Positions 29,394 through 40,950 are shown, counted from the stretch's first letter. The stretch: DNA of 44,957 nucleotides from Kurthia senegalensis (GCF_000285595.1 NZ_HE611074.1:1-44957); one strand, 5' to 3'. Notes: generated by a model not told the origin, from the sequence alone. Made by a program: numbers and translations.

Positions 29394-29444
29394 AAAAAAT
29401 CCATAGGAAGCAAATACCTACTGGCATCTACCTCCTATGGATTT
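29394..29444 (-). terminator. Terminator after spoVG
   Basis: Twelve-bp stem AAATCCATAGGA (29433-29444 region on the minus strand) / TCCTATGGATTT, large loop, then TTTTTC; 60 bp after the spoVG stop. Confidence 0.85.
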
Positions 29445-29503
29445 AATCGTGCTCCCGCACAGATTATGTACTTCCTTTGCCTGATACGGAGTATGCGTAA
29501 AAA

Positions 29504-29800
29504 TTACTCACCAACTGGTGTCGCTGTTTGCTCAACTTCCTCAATTAATTCCGTTTGCTCGTATTGCTCTAAAATAGCCGATTGAATTTTATTTCTCATG
29601 TGTGAATTAATCGGATGCGCAATATCGCGGAATTCTCCAGTCGTCGTCTTTTTACTCGGCATCGCTACGAAAAACCCTTCGTTCCCTTCAATTACACGAA
29701 TGTCATGAACGACAAACTCCCCATCAAATGTAATTGAAGCAATTCCTCTCATACGTCCCTCTGATTGGACCCGACGTACTTTTACGTCTGTAATTTCCAT
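29504..29800 (-). CDS. spoVG: SpoVG, RNA/DNA-binding regulator
   Basis: A small site-specific nucleic-acid-binding regulator of septation, capsule and virulence genes in many Firmicutes, also in non-sporeformers. The 98 residues include [33 protein letters not shown]-type strands, [11 protein letters not shown] and the C-terminal [12 protein letters not shown] helix. ATG at 29798-29800 follows AGGCGGTGGAG; a longer frame to 29830 is not needed for the family length (97 in B. subtilis). Its promoter is of sigma-H type. Confidence 0.95.
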   Translation of the reverse strand: MEITDVKVRRVQSEGRMRGIASITFDGEFVVHDIRVIEGNEGFFVAMPSKKTTTGEFRDIAHPINSHMRNKIQSAILEQYEQTELIEEVEQTATPVGE

Positions 29801-29853
29801 ATTCTCCACCGCCTTTTCTCTAAGATGCACAAAATAAACTATTTCCTACTCTT

Positions 29854-29883
29854 ATATTCGGCTTAAAACCATTATTTTCCTTC
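29854..29883 (-). promoter_or_regulatory. sigma-H-type promoter of spoVG with AT-rich upstream element
   Basis: Minus strand GAAGGAAAA (29875-29883), 12-nt spacer, GCCGAATAT (29854-29862). This fits the Spo0H consensus RnAGGAWWW - 11/12 nt - RnnGAATWW at every defined position. A+T-only DNA at about 29884-29930 lies directly upstream, like the AT-box of B. subtilis spoVG where AbrB binds. A leader of about 45 nt precedes the gene. Confidence 0.75.
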
Positions 29884-29962
29884 TTTTTTTAAAATATTTT
29901 CGAAATATTAAAAAAATATAACGTAGAAAGAAAATGCAATCTACTCATTTTAATTTTACGCA

Positions 29963-29992
29963 TAAAAAAAATCGCCATTAAGGCGATTTTTC
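29963..29992 (-). terminator. Terminator after ridA
   Basis: Stem AAAAATCGCC / GGCGATTTTT with a 5-nt loop, T8 on the minus strand, a few bases after the ridA stop. Confidence 0.9.
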
Positions 29993-29994
29993 AT

Positions 29995-30369
29995 TTATTT
30001 CACGAGTGCAATAACTTCGATTTCAACTTTTACATCTTTCGGTAAACGTGAAACTTCTACGCAGCTACGTGCAGGTTTATGCGCACCAAAATGACGTGCA
30101 TACTCCTCGTTTAATTTACCAAATTCATTCATATCTGAAATGAATACCATCGTTTTCACGACTTGGTCTAAAGAAGAACCTGCTTCCGCAAGAACGGCTT
30201 TTAAATTTTCGAAGACTTGGTTTGTTTGTTCAGTAATAGAACCTTCAACTAAGTCGCCTTCCGCTGTTAATGGAATTTGACCTGAGCTATAAAAAAGATT
30301 GTTCACAATGACGCCTTGTACATACGGTCCAATGGCCGCTGGTGCATTTTTCGTTGCTACTTCTTTCAT
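29995..30369 (-). CDS. ridA: 2-iminobutanoate/2-iminopropanoate deaminase RidA (YabJ)
   Basis: Hydrolyses reactive enamine/imine intermediates from PLP enzymes. The 124-residue trimeric fold is complete: [21 protein letters not shown], the conserved N-terminal half, and [22 protein letters not shown] with the catalytic Arg near residue 105. It follows purR by 3 bp, so the two are co-transcribed and probably coupled; yabJ in B. subtilis likewise follows purR and affects its function. Confidence 0.95.
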   Translation of the reverse strand: MKEVATKNAPAAIGPYVQGVIVNNLFYSSGQIPLTAEGDLVEGSITEQTNQVFENLKAVLAEAGSSLDQVVKTMVFISDMNEFGKLNEEYARHFGAHKPARSCVEVSRLPKDVKVEIEVIALVK

Positions 30370-30372
30370 TAC

Positions 30373-31200
30373 TTAGTTTCCACCTTTCGAAAAATAATTA
30401 CCCTCCGTTAACTCAATCGTGCGATCTTTTTCGCTTACGTCTTTTAACTTCACAAGTGAATAATAATCGTCCACTAAGCGCTCATCAGGATGTTCTGCTT
30501 CTACTAGCACGGCAATCCCTGCTAATGTGCAATCAAACTCTTCTAATAAGTTTTTCATCCCGTTCATCGTACCGCCAACTTTCATAAAGTCATCGGTAAT
30601 TAAAACACGTTGTCCACTCTTCATACTACGTTTCGATAATACCATCGTTTGAATACGACGAGAAGAACCTGAAACATAATTAATACTTACAGTGGAACCT
30701 TCTGTTACTTTATTGTCTCGACGTACGACAACGACTGGTACGTTCAAATGACGTGCAATTGCATGTGCAATTGAAATACCTTTCGTTGCGACCGTCATCA
30801 CAACATCAATTTCTTGGTTACAAAAAGCAGAAGCAAATACTTTTCCGACTTTATTCATTAACTCAGGGTTTCCGAGTAAATCTGTCATAAATAAGTATCC
30901 ACCTGGTAACAAGCGATCTGAATGACTTAATTCTGAAATTAATTCATCAATGACCTTTTTAGCTGCTACTTCAGGAACTTTCGGGATGTATTTCACACCA
31001 CCTGCCGCACCCGGGACCGTAACTAAATGACCAATCCCTCTTTCTTCAAATGTATCTTTCACAATCGATAAATCTTCACTAATAGAAGATTTAGCTGATT
31101 GATATGATTCAGCGAAAAATGTAAGGGGGATCAATTGTTGTGGATGCTCCAATAAATAATGCGTCATGTCTACAAGACGTTCACTACGCTTCCATTTCAT
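30373..31200 (-). CDS. purR: Purine operon repressor PurR
   Basis: Represses purine genes and is released by PRPP. The 275 residues have an N-terminal winged helix (about 1-75, KRSERLVDMTHYLLEHPQQ) and a phosphoribosyltransferase-like domain with the PRPP loop VLITDDFMKVGGTM near residue 200. TAGGAGAGG precedes the ATG. No clear PurBox is visible upstream. Located between ispE and ridA as in B. subtilis. Confidence 0.96.
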   Translation of the reverse strand: MKWKRSERLVDMTHYLLEHPQQLIPLTFFAESYQSAKSSISEDLSIVKDTFEERGIGHLVTVPGAAGGVKYIPKVPEVAAKKVIDELISELSHSDRLLPGGYLFMTDLLGNPELMNKVGKVFASAFCNQEIDVVMTVATKGISIAHAIARHLNVPVVVVRRDNKVTEGSTVSINYVSGSSRRIQTMVLSKRSMKSGQRVLITDDFMKVGGTMNGMKNLLEEFDCTLAGIAVLVEAEHPDERLVDDYYSLVKLKDVSEKDRTIELTEGNYFSKGGN

Positions 31201-31267
31201 GAAATCCTCTCCTAAATACGAATGTTTTATACAAAAAATACCATAAATATACGCTTTTAAGCAAGCA

Positions 31268-32122
31268 CTATCGATCGCCTAACAAACGTACAGCATATAC
31301 TTCATCACAAAAACCTTTAAGTCCATTGACAATGCGTGTCGTACGAGCTTCTGTTTGAACGAGTGCAAACACCGTAGGGCCGCTTCCACTCATTAATACA
31401 CCATCTGCTCCAAAACGTTGCATTTGTTCTTTAATGCTTGATACTTCGGGATGTAATTGTAACGTGACACTTTCCAATACATTGCTTAGTGTACCACACA
31501 TTTTATCATAATCATTCGTCTCAATTGCCTCTACCATACGAGCGGTATTTGGATGTTTAGCGTCTTCTAACTTCAACCCGCCATATACGGCCGCTGTTGA
31601 TACCCCAATAGAAGGTTTCGCAAGAATTACCCAGCTACTCGGCGGTGCTGAAATATGTTCGATCTTCTCTCCTCGACCACGTGCAATTGCCGTTCCCCCA
31701 TAAACGCAAAATGACACATCTGAGCCGATTTCAGCTCCAAGCTCTGCTAATTCATCAATCGTTAAACCTAACTCCCACAACTCATTCAACCCTTTAAATG
31801 TAGCTGCTGCATCACTACTACCTCCAGCAAGGCCTGCAGCGACAGGAATTTGCTTATCAATTGTAATAGCGACACCTTTCGTTACGTGAAACCGTTCTTG
31901 TAGTAACTTCGCCGCTTGATATGCTAAGTTACGTTGGTCATCCGGCACAAAATTATTAGTAGAATGAATGAGAATGTCTGTATCCTCACGCAACTCTAAA
32001 CCGACACGATCGGCTAAATCAACCGTCGTCATAATCATTTCCACTTCATGGTAACCGTCCGGACGTTTATGTAATACATCCAACGTTAAGTTAATCTTTG
32101 CAGGTGCTTTTACGTAAAGCAT
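31268..32122 (-). CDS. ispE: 4-diphosphocytidyl-2-C-methyl-D-erythritol kinase
   Basis: GHMP kinase of the MEP isoprenoid pathway. The 284 residues include [12 protein letters not shown], the ATP-binding [15 protein letters not shown] near residue 95, and [10 protein letters not shown] near 255. ATG at 32120-32122, 6 nt after GAGGT, gives [11 protein letters not shown]; an ATG two codons earlier is too close to the ribosome-binding site. sspF, which separates it from veg in B. subtilis, is absent. Confidence 0.96.
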   Translation of the reverse strand: MLYVKAPAKINLTLDVLHKRPDGYHEVEMIMTTVDLADRVGLELREDTDILIHSTNNFVPDDQRNLAYQAAKLLQERFHVTKGVAITIDKQIPVAAGLAGGSSDAAATFKGLNELWELGLTIDELAELGAEIGSDVSFCVYGGTAIARGRGEKIEHISAPPSSWVILAKPSIGVSTAAVYGGLKLEDAKHPNTARMVEAIETNDYDKMCGTLSNVLESVTLQLHPEVSSIKEQMQRFGADGVLMSGSGPTVFALVQTEARTTRIVNGLKGFCDEVYAVRLLGDR

Positions 32123-32227
32123 ATGCATACCTCACTTTCATACTGGCAAGTTTGCCCTTATCACTGAATATTATTTTACCACATCGGTTCGGATGCGATA
32201 GAAAATAACACGTAAAATTTATAGGCA

Positions 32228-32277
32228 AAACAAAACACTTATAAAACTGTCTTTAACGAAAGAAAGTTTTATAAGTG
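32228..32277 (-). terminator. Terminator after veg
   Basis: Thirteen-bp stem CACTTATAAAACT / AGTTTTATAAGTG (32265-32277 and 32236-32248) followed by TTTTGTTTTG on the minus strand. Confidence 0.8.
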
Positions 32278-32302
32278 CCCGAAAAATAAATATAATTACA
32301 AG

Positions 32303-32563
32303 TTATTCGGCAACGGCTAATTTCGTGTCGTCTTCGAATGTAATTTCTACTGCTTCTGTCAAAATGTCTGTATAGCTGTATGAAACGCGTTCAAAAGCGT
32401 TTTCTTCTTGATCGAGGTCTACGACAAATACTGCACGATAAGTTTCGCGTAATACGCCTACACGTTCGATCGTTTTTTTACGACCACCGTTTGCTTTTAA
32501 TTGCATACGTTGACCTAAATGACTATCTAATAAAATCTTAATGTCTGCTAATGTCTTTGGCAT
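32303..32563 (-). CDS. veg: Veg protein (biofilm/transition-state associated)
   Basis: Small protein of 86 residues, highly expressed in B. subtilis and reported to stimulate biofilm genes through SinR antagonism; the biochemical role is not settled. Recognised by [36 protein letters not shown] and the [15 protein letters not shown] end. GTGAGGTG precedes the ATG. Single-gene unit with two strong promoters and a terminator. Confidence 0.95.
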   Translation of the reverse strand: MPKTLADIKILLDSHLGQRMQLKANGGRKKTIERVGVLRETYRAVFVVDLDQEENAFERVSYSYTDILTEAVEITFEDDTKLAVAE

Positions 32564-32587
32564 TATGCTTACACCTCACTGTAATAC

Positions 32588-32616
32588 AGTATACCAAATT
32601 TTTGATATTTCGTCAA
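32588..32616 (-). promoter_or_regulatory. sigma-A promoter P2 of veg
   Basis: Minus strand TTGACG (32611-32616), 17-nt spacer, TATACT (32588-32593), 25 bp before the veg ATG, so the leader is short. Confidence 0.8.
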
Positions 32617-32627
32617 CATAAATATAC

Positions 32628-32656
32628 ATTTTAACAATCTATTTTTTCTATGTCAA
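32628..32656 (-). promoter_or_regulatory. sigma-A promoter P1 of veg
   Basis: Minus strand TTGACA (32651-32656), 17-nt spacer, TAAAAT (32628-32633), 40 bp upstream of P2. The pair agrees with the known very high expression of veg in B. subtilis. Confidence 0.8.
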
Positions 32657-32700
32657 TTAATTTCTAACATTTTTGAGCTGTTTTTTTATAAAATCGCCTT

Positions 32701-34134
<1,434 letters not shown>

Positions 34135-34188
34135 TTATGGGAAGCCTCTTTTCTTTTTTACTACGGTCTAAAAATAATCAATATGCTT

Positions 34189-34217
34189 ATTATAATATGT
34201 CCTAACGAAAATAGAAA
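34189..34217 (-). promoter_or_regulatory. Possible promoter of rnmV-ksgA
   Basis: Minus strand TATAAT (34189-34194) is consensus; the -35 at 34212-34217 (TTTCTA) is poor with a 17-nt spacer. About 55 bp before the rnmV GTG. Confidence 0.4.
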
Positions 34218-34234
34218 GTTTCTCTTCTCTTCAT

Positions 34235-34274
34235 GAAAAAAGGAGCACCACATTAAAATGTAGCACTCCTTTTC
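34235..34274 (-). terminator. Terminator after the 3D-domain gene
   Basis: Minus-strand stem AGGAGTGCTACATT / AATGTGGTGCTCCT, fully paired when G-U is allowed, then TTTTTTC. On the plus strand the same positions mismatch, so it serves the minus-strand gene. Confidence 0.85.
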
Positions 34275-34291
34275 ATTATTCATCTTGCTTA

Positions 34292-35008
34292 TTAATAAAC
34301 CGTTACTTTAACTGTACGACGTCCCCAGTTTAAAGCTTTTGATTTTGATGACATGAATACATCGATTTTTTTACCGCGAATTGCGCCACCAGTATCTCCA
34401 GCTATAGCCATACCATAACCTTCTACATACACTTGTGAACCGAGCGGAATAACTCTCGGGTCAACTGCGATTACCTTTTTAGATGGGTTAGCACGTAGGT
34501 TAATGCCTGTTGCTGTACGTCCTGAACATCCTGCACAGTAAGCTGTGTAAGCTGTTGAAGTCACGTAAAATGATGAACCGCTATCGCTTACTTTCTTAAC
34601 TGTTTTTAAATATTTTTTATTCACATAACCTTTTTTACCTTTGTACGATACTTTTGCCCAGCCATTTTTGCTGTTAGCTAAATATGTAACTTTTTTGCCT
34701 TTAGGAATTTTAGTTTTTATGCGATATTTAACACTTGGACCTGTACGAACATTTAAAGATGCTGTCGTTTTATAAGTACGTTTAGAAGCAACTGTTGAGA
34801 TGCTTTCACCAGCAAAACGATTTGCATAACTTTGATCGTCTTTATATTTTTGTTCTGTTGTATTTTTGCTTGCTTGTTCATTAGTTGTAGTCGTCCACAG
34901 TGTGGCAACTACTAACGCAATCATAACTGTACATGCTGCTAAAAGCATATACGTTTTAGAATTTTTAAATGATTCCGGGAACAATTTTTTCATGCTATTG
35001 AAGTTCAT
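34292..35008 (-). CDS. Secreted SH3b and 3D-domain protein (Rpf/YabE-locus cell-wall protein)
   Basis: Probably a peptidoglycan-active extracellular enzyme of the 3D family. The 238 residues have a basic N-terminus and one hydrophobic segment (about 20-38, YMLLAACTVMIALVVATLW) as signal anchor, a short linker, a bacterial SH3 domain (about 80-135, SLNVRTGPSVKYR, GWAKVSYKGKKGYV) and a C-terminal 3D domain with the three Asp in VDPRVIPLG, AGDTGGAIRG and KIDVFM. ATG at 35006-35008 follows AAGGAGG by 8 nt. It occupies the yabE (rpf-like) locus between tatD and rnmV, but YabE has DUF348/G5 repeats where this protein has SH3b. Confidence 0.88.
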   Translation of the reverse strand: MNFNSMKKLFPESFKNSKTYMLLAACTVMIALVVATLWTTTTNEQASKNTTEQKYKDDQSYANRFAGESISTVASKRTYKTTASLNVRTGPSVKYRIKTKIPKGKKVTYLANSKNGWAKVSYKGKKGYVNKKYLKTVKKVSDSGSSFYVTSTAYTAYCAGCSGRTATGINLRANPSKKVIAVDPRVIPLGSQVYVEGYGMAIAGDTGGAIRGKKIDVFMSSKSKALNWGRRTVKVTVY

Positions 35009-35036
35009 GAAAAATACCTCCTTATTCACTCGTTGG

Positions 35037-35066
35037 ATTATATAGAGCCTCGTCGATAGTTGTCAA
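35037..35066 (-). promoter_or_regulatory. sigma-A promoter of the 3D-domain gene
   Basis: Minus strand TTGACA (35061-35066), 18-nt spacer, TATAAT (35037-35042), 29 bp before the start codon. The leader is too short for the c-di-AMP (ydaO) riboswitch that often precedes such genes. Confidence 0.8.
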
Positions 35067-35140
35067 CAAAGTTCTATAATGACATAAAATGTAAAACCCC
35101 TTCATATCAATACTTCAGCGAGTTTTGAGGTTTTGGTCCT

Positions 35141-35922
35141 TTAGTCACATTTTATTTTGTAAAAACGTTGTGCATTTTCAGTCGTTACACGCTCAACTGT
35201 TTCAAGGCTAATCCCTTTCAAATCGGCGATTTCTTGTGCGATTAGGGGGATGTATGACGGCTCGTTCCTTTTACCTCTATTTGGGTGAGGTGCCAAGTAC
35301 GGAGCATCAGTTTCTAAAATAATATGTTCAAGTGGAATTTCAGTCGCCACTTTTTTTTGGTGTTTTGGCATTTTTTAAACGTTACCGGACCACCTAAACC
35401 GACGTAAAAATTCAATTTATTTATAATATCATGTGCGATTTCAACACTTGCGCTAAACGAGTGCATGACACCGCCCACTTCTTCTGCATGTTCTTCTTTT
35501 AAAATTTGTACACAATCTCCTGTTGCCTCACGATTATGAATAATGATCGGGAGTTTAACACGTTTTGCTAATTGGATTTGTTGACGAAAAATACGTTGTT
35601 GAATATCTTTCGGTGATTTATCCCAATGATAATCTAATCCTGTCTCACCAATTGCGACGACTTTTTCATTCGTCATCGCTAAATGTTCTATCCAAACTAA
35701 ATCTTCTTCCGTACAATCAATCGCATCAACAGGATGCCAACCGATCGCAGCGTATAAAAAATCATATTGTTCAACAAGTTCCAAAGCGCGCTCAATCGTC
35801 GGACGGTCAAAACCGACAACGATCATTTGCTTCACACCATTTTCTAAAGCGCGTTCGATTACCGCTTCTAAATCTTCGTTGTACTGTTCGGCATTTAAGT
35901 GTACGTGTGTGTCAATAAACAT
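35141..35922 (-). pseudogene. tatD: TatD-family metal-dependent deoxyribonuclease, frameshifted
   Basis: The first frame from ATG 35920-35922 gives DTHVHLNAEQY, GETGLDYHWDKSP and IIIHNREATGD, normal TatD up to GPVTFK near residue 181. It then reads off-frame to a stop at 35314. The C-terminal part ETDAPYLAPHPNRGKRNEPSY ... TTENAQRFYKI is intact in another frame and ends at 35141. Removing one A from the A6 at 35371-35376 and one from the A8 at 35351-35358 restores VTFKNAKTPKKVATEIP, as in Bacillus YabD, and a 259-residue protein. So two homopolymer expansions 25 bp apart, or two sequencing errors. Confidence 0.88.
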
Positions 35923-36152
35923 GGGACATGCTCCTATTCTTCGTAAAAATTATTTTACCTACTAAAATGATTTCATGAATAACGTTAAAATTACATTTTT
36001 GTTACAAATATTAAAATAAGTTTATTTATATACTCATTTTTAATGATTAATACTTATATTTAACTCACTTAAGTATTATTTATTAATCTTTTATTCCTAC
36101 TTTACTAATCGTTAGAATATTAATAATTATTATTTTTTTGCGTGTTTTTTCA

Positions 36153-36198
36153 AAAAAATACGAGAGTGCGACAGTTTAATTACCTGCTACACTCTCGT
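36153..36198 (-). terminator. Terminator after metS
   Basis: Nine-bp stem ACGAGAGTG / CACTCTCGT with further pairing in the loop, followed by TATTTTTTTG on the minus strand. Between it and tatD lie about 220 bp of extremely AT-rich DNA in which I see no certain element. Confidence 0.85.
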
Positions 36199-36217
36199 TG
36201 TTTTTATATAGAAGAAA

Positions 36218-38218
<2,001 letters not shown>

Positions 38219-38223
38219 TTACT

Positions 38224-38252
38224 ATTCTATCTAAGTACGTAATTTGAAGCAA
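38224..38252 (-). promoter_or_regulatory. sigma-A promoter of metS
   Basis: Minus strand TTGCTT (38247-38252), 17-nt spacer, TAGAAT (38224-38229), 36 bp before the metS GTG. Two Spo0A-box-like sequences lie just upstream of its -35. Confidence 0.6.
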
Positions 38253-38265
38253 TGAAAGTTTATTA

Positions 38266-38341
38266 TGTCGAAATTCATGTCTTTTTTTGTCGAATATACA
38301 AAAAAGCAGTTTTTACTTTATTCAGCATGAAAACTGTCGAA
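38266..38341 (+). promoter_or_regulatory. Three Spo0A-box-like heptamers in the metS-abrB gap
   Basis: TGTCGAA occurs exactly at 38266-38272, 38288-38294 (within TTTTGTCGAATA) and 38335-38341 (followed by AAAA), all in the same orientation. The heptamer is the core of the Spo0A box (TGTCGAA). They lie between the metS promoter and the abrB promoter. Confidence 0.5.
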
Positions 38342-38442
38342 AAAGACATTATATGGCTAATTAAATCAAAAAAAATGTGCATTAAATACCTTTATGTAAC
38401 CAAATTCTGCAAAAAAAATTTGTTTTTAGGAGACAAAAATAT

Positions 38443-38471
38443 TTGACGTTTATGGTATTAGTTGGTATGAT
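38443..38471 (+). promoter_or_regulatory. sigma-A promoter of abrB
   Basis: TTGACG (38443-38448), 17-nt spacer, TATGAT (38466-38471), about 80 bp before the abrB start. A second TTGACG at 38502-38507 has no well-spaced -10. Confidence 0.65.
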
Positions 38472-38492
38472 TATTTCCAGACAAAGAAATGA

Positions 38493-38509
38493 TGTCGAAT
38501 TTTGACGAA
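38493..38509 (+). promoter_or_regulatory. Tandem Spo0A boxes downstream of the abrB promoter
   Basis: TGTCGAA (38493-38499) and TGACGAA (38503-38509), 10 bp apart, placed about +15 to +32 relative to the promoter at 38443-38471. B. subtilis abrB is repressed by Spo0A~P through a very similar tandem pair at a comparable position. Confidence 0.65.
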
Positions 38510-38550
38510 CTACCATATAAATTACAATTACAACTAGGAGGAATTTTACA

Positions 38551-38829
38551 ATGAAATCTACAGGTATCGTACGTAAAGTTGATGAATTAGGACGTGTCGT
38601 TATTCCAATCGAATTACGCCGTACATTAGGAATTGCAGAAAAAGATGCTTTAGAAATCTATGTGGATGATGACAAAATCATCTTGAAAAAATATTTACCA
38701 AACATGACTTGTGCAGTTACTGGTGAAGTATCTGATGATAACTTCCGTTTAGCAGGCGGTAACTTAATCCTTAGCCCTGAAGGTGCACAAATTCTTGTTA
38801 AAGAAATTCAAAGCAAACTTTCTAAATAG
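38551..38829 (+). CDS. abrB: Transition-state regulator AbrB
   Basis: DNA-binding tetramer that represses post-exponential genes during growth. The 92 residues have the swapped-hairpin N-terminal domain (STGIVRKVDELGRVVIPIEL, residues 3-22, with the DNA-contacting arginines) and a C-terminal multimerisation region. AGGAGG lies 8-9 nt before the ATG. It is divergent from metS and the only well-known protein gene on the plus strand. Spo0A boxes in its leader suggest Spo0A repression; its own likely target spoVG is also in the window. Confidence 0.96.
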   Translation: MKSTGIVRKVDELGRVVIPIELRRTLGIAEKDALEIYVDDDKIILKKYLPNMTCAVTGEVSDDNFRLAGGNLILSPEGAQILVKEIQSKLSK

Positions 38830-38940
38830 TAATAGAGTAACAAACAACAATCCCAAATAAAATATCCCATTTCCCAAAACCCTTAAATAAATTTAATTAA
38901 CACCATTTAACTGTATGACATGTGAGTTTTATAAATAGAG

Positions 38941-38972
38941 GCCCCGATGAATTTTCGCCGATTCGTCGGGGC
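38941..38972 (+). repeat. GC-rich hairpin in the abrB 3' region
   Basis: Twelve-bp stem GCCCCGATGAAT / ATTCGTCGGGGC, loop TTTCGCCG, without a T-tract. It pairs fully (one U-G) only when transcribed from the plus strand, so it belongs to the abrB mRNA, 110 bp after the stop and 11 bp before the real terminator. Confidence 0.55.
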
Positions 38973-38982
38973 TACGTTATGT

Positions 38983-39020
38983 AAAAAAGCAACCGAACTA
39001 AATTGATCGGTTGCTTTTTT
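38983..39020. terminator. Bidirectional terminator between abrB and rsmI
   Basis: Stem AAAAAAGCAACCGA / TCGGTTGCTTTTTT, loop ACTAAATTGA, with T6 on either strand, between two converging genes. Confidence 0.92.
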
Positions 39021-39082
39021 CATATTTCTTCTTATTTAAATAAAAAACGAGCATACAACTCATCGCCTGTTCGTTCGCTTCA

Positions 39083-39952
39083 TTATCCAACATGATATGC
39101 TTGATACACGTCACGTTTTGATAATTTACGTGCTTTTGATACTTCTTTAATCGCTTCTTTCGAACTTTGACCTTGTTCGATTAGTTTTTCAATATGTTCG
39201 ACGACCGTTAACGCAGACCACCATGTCGTTTCTTCTTCTACAACACTTTCATCTGCACCTTCAACAATGACAACAAATTCTCCACGAACTTCACTTTCCG
39301 TAGCCCATTCTAATGCTTCTTCAATCGTACCACGTAAAAATTCTTCAAATTTCTTCGTTAATTCACGTGCTAATACGATTTGACGATTGCCTAAAATACT
39401 TTGCATATCTTTCAAAGCATCTTTCAAACGGTGTGGTGCTTCATAAAAAATAACTGTTTCATGACGTTTTGCAAGCTTCTCTAACGCTTCTTTACGCTCT
39501 TTCTTTTGACGACTTAAAAATCCATAAAATAAAAACGGTTGTGCAGGTAATCCTGATGCGATTAAAGCCGTTAAAGCTGCATTTGCACCTGGTAATGGTA
39601 CGACTGCAAAGCCTTCTGCCATCGCTTTCATCGCAATATCTTTCCCTGGATCTGAAATACAAGGCATTCCTGCGTCGCTTACGAGTGCAACGGTTTTTCC
39701 TTCTCTCAATAAATGCAGTAGCTTTTCGCCACCTTGCTCTTGATTAAAGTCATGATAACTCGTTAAAGGTGTTTCAATTTCAAAGTAGTTACATAAACGT
39801 TTCGTATTACGCGTATCTTCTGCTGCAATAACGTCCGCTTCTTTTAAAATACGTAATGCACGCATCGTCATATCTTCCAAATTGCCGATCGGTGTTGGGA
39901 CTAAATAAAGTGCCCCTGTTTCATGTTGAGCGCTCATTTGTGATTGAATCAT
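39083..39952 (-). CDS. rsmI: 16S rRNA (cytidine-2'-O)-methyltransferase RsmI
   Basis: Makes the 2'-O-methyl of C1402 in the ribosomal P site. The 289 residues have [15 protein letters not shown], the [13 protein letters not shown] block, [12 protein letters not shown] and the [10 protein letters not shown]-type segment of the tetrapyrrole-methylase fold. AAAGGGG lies 8 nt before the ATG, inside the end of yazA (32-bp overlap). Confidence 0.95.
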   Translation of the reverse strand: MIQSQMSAQHETGALYLVPTPIGNLEDMTMRALRILKEADVIAAEDTRNTKRLCNYFEIETPLTSYHDFNQEQGGEKLLHLLREGKTVALVSDAGMPCISDPGKDIAMKAMAEGFAVVPLPGANAALTALIASGLPAQPFLFYGFLSRQKKERKEALEKLAKRHETVIFYEAPHRLKDALKDMQSILGNRQIVLARELTKKFEEFLRGTIEEALEWATESEVRGEFVVIVEGADESVVEEETTWWSALTVVEHIEKLIEQGQSSKEAIKEVSKARKLSKRDVYQAYHVG

Positions 39953-40217
39953 TGTATTGTCCCCTTTCTTCTATATAGGCTAATTTTTGCTTGCGCGTTC
40001 TTTTTTTAAAATAATACTCCGCACGCATCGCGTCATGCTTCGTTTCAAATGTTTCGACGTAAATGCATTCAACAGGTAGCCTCGCTTTCGTATACTTTGC
40101 TCCCTTTCCTGCATTGTGTGTCGCAATTCTTTTTTCAAGATTGTTCGTATACCCCGTGTACAATGTATCATCGCTACAACGTAACACATACATTACTTCT
40201 CTATTCGTTGTCGCCAT
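39921..40217 (-). CDS. yazA: GIY-YIG endonuclease-fold protein (YazA)
   Basis: Small GIY-YIG family protein of unknown substrate. The 98 residues contain [21 protein letters not shown], where the two motif tyrosines and the Arg are in place, and YTKARLPVE downstream. It overlaps the 3' end of trmN6 by 17 bp and the 5' end of rsmI by 32 bp, so the three are a coupled unit exactly as in B. subtilis. Confidence 0.9.
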   Translation of the reverse strand: MATTNREVMYVLRCSDDTLYTGYTNNLEKRIATHNAGKGAKYTKARLPVECIYVETFETKHDAMRAEYYFKKRTRKQKLAYIEERGQYNDSITNERST

Positions 40218-40950
40218 ACAGCATCTCTTTCACTTCATCTGTATATTCGTTCTGATTATCATATACGTAAAGAGGAGGTAATATTTTCAATCCTGGCTTC
40301 CCATCTTTAATACCTTCTATTAAAAGTGTATTCGCTTCTTTCCCCATCTTCGGATAGACGAGGCGCATACGTTTCGGTTCAATTCGATTCGCACGCATCG
40401 CCGTAACGATGTCTAATAAACGCTCTGGACGATGTACGTACGCTGCTTTACCGCCTTGTTTTAAAAGTCGACTCGACGTATAAATCATCTCATCCAATTT
40501 CAAATAAATTTCATGACGTGCAATTTTCACATGTTCTTTCAAGTTTTTATCACTTGCTTCATGCGCTAGAAAATACGGTGGGTTACACGTAACGACATCA
40601 TACTTCTCTACACCTAATTCATTTGAAACTGTACGAACATCTCCTTGAATCACTTGGATTTGTTGTTCTAACTCGTTGTATGCCACGCTACGAGTCGCCA
40701 TATCAACTAAGCGATCTTGCAACTCAACAGCGACAATATTTGCCTTCGTTCGTGCACTTAAAAATAAAGGAATCGCCCCGTTGCCAGCGCATAAATCCAC
40801 GATTTTTCCTTTATGATGTGGCACGTTTACGAAACGTGACAGCAATACGGCATCCAGTGAAAATGAAAACACCGACGGACTTTGTATAATGCGTAATTCC
40901 TCCGCAAGTAAATAATCCAGGCGTTCATCACCTTTTAACCATTGTTCCAT
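40201..40950 (-). CDS. trmN6: tRNA1(Val) adenine-N6 methyltransferase-like protein (TrmN6/YabB)
   Basis: Class I methyltransferase of the YfiC/TrmN6 type, expected to make m6A37 in a tRNA. The 249 residues have [13 protein letters not shown], the SAM motif [15 protein letters not shown] near residue 52 and the catalytic CNPPYF near 125. GGAGGG precedes the ATG. The exact tRNA target is inferred from the family. Confidence 0.9.
   Translation of the reverse strand: MEQWLKGDERLDYLLAEELRIIQSPSVFSFSLDAVLLSRFVNVPHHKGKIVDLCAGNGAIPLFLSARTKANIVAVELQDRLVDMATRSVAYNELEQQIQVIQGDVRTVSNELGVEKYDVVTCNPPYFLAHEASDKNLKEHVKIARHEIYLKLDEMIYTSSRLLKQGGKAAYVHRPERLLDIVTAMRANRIEPKRMRLVYPKMGKEANTLLIEGIKDGKPGLKILPPLYVYDNQNEYTDEVKEMLYGDNE

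Larger units (their letters stand above)
29044..29503. other. Long gene-free interval between spoVG and glmU
   Basis: 460 bp of AT-rich DNA with no convincing ORF. It holds the glmU promoter (29081-29109), a plus-strand promoter-like pair (29121-29150), a plus-strand hairpin with T-tract (29342-29361) and the spoVG terminator (29394-29444). Confidence 0.6.

Noticed and set aside
35096-35131. Terminator after tatD (AAAACCTC / GGGGTTTT arms)
   Set aside because: Large unpaired loop, a G-U pair and no T-tract beyond TTTTAC; not convincing as a terminator.
34964-35140. Possible c-di-AMP (ydaO) riboswitch ahead of the 3D-domain gene
   Set aside because: The promoter at 35037-35066 leaves a leader of only about 20 nt, far too short.
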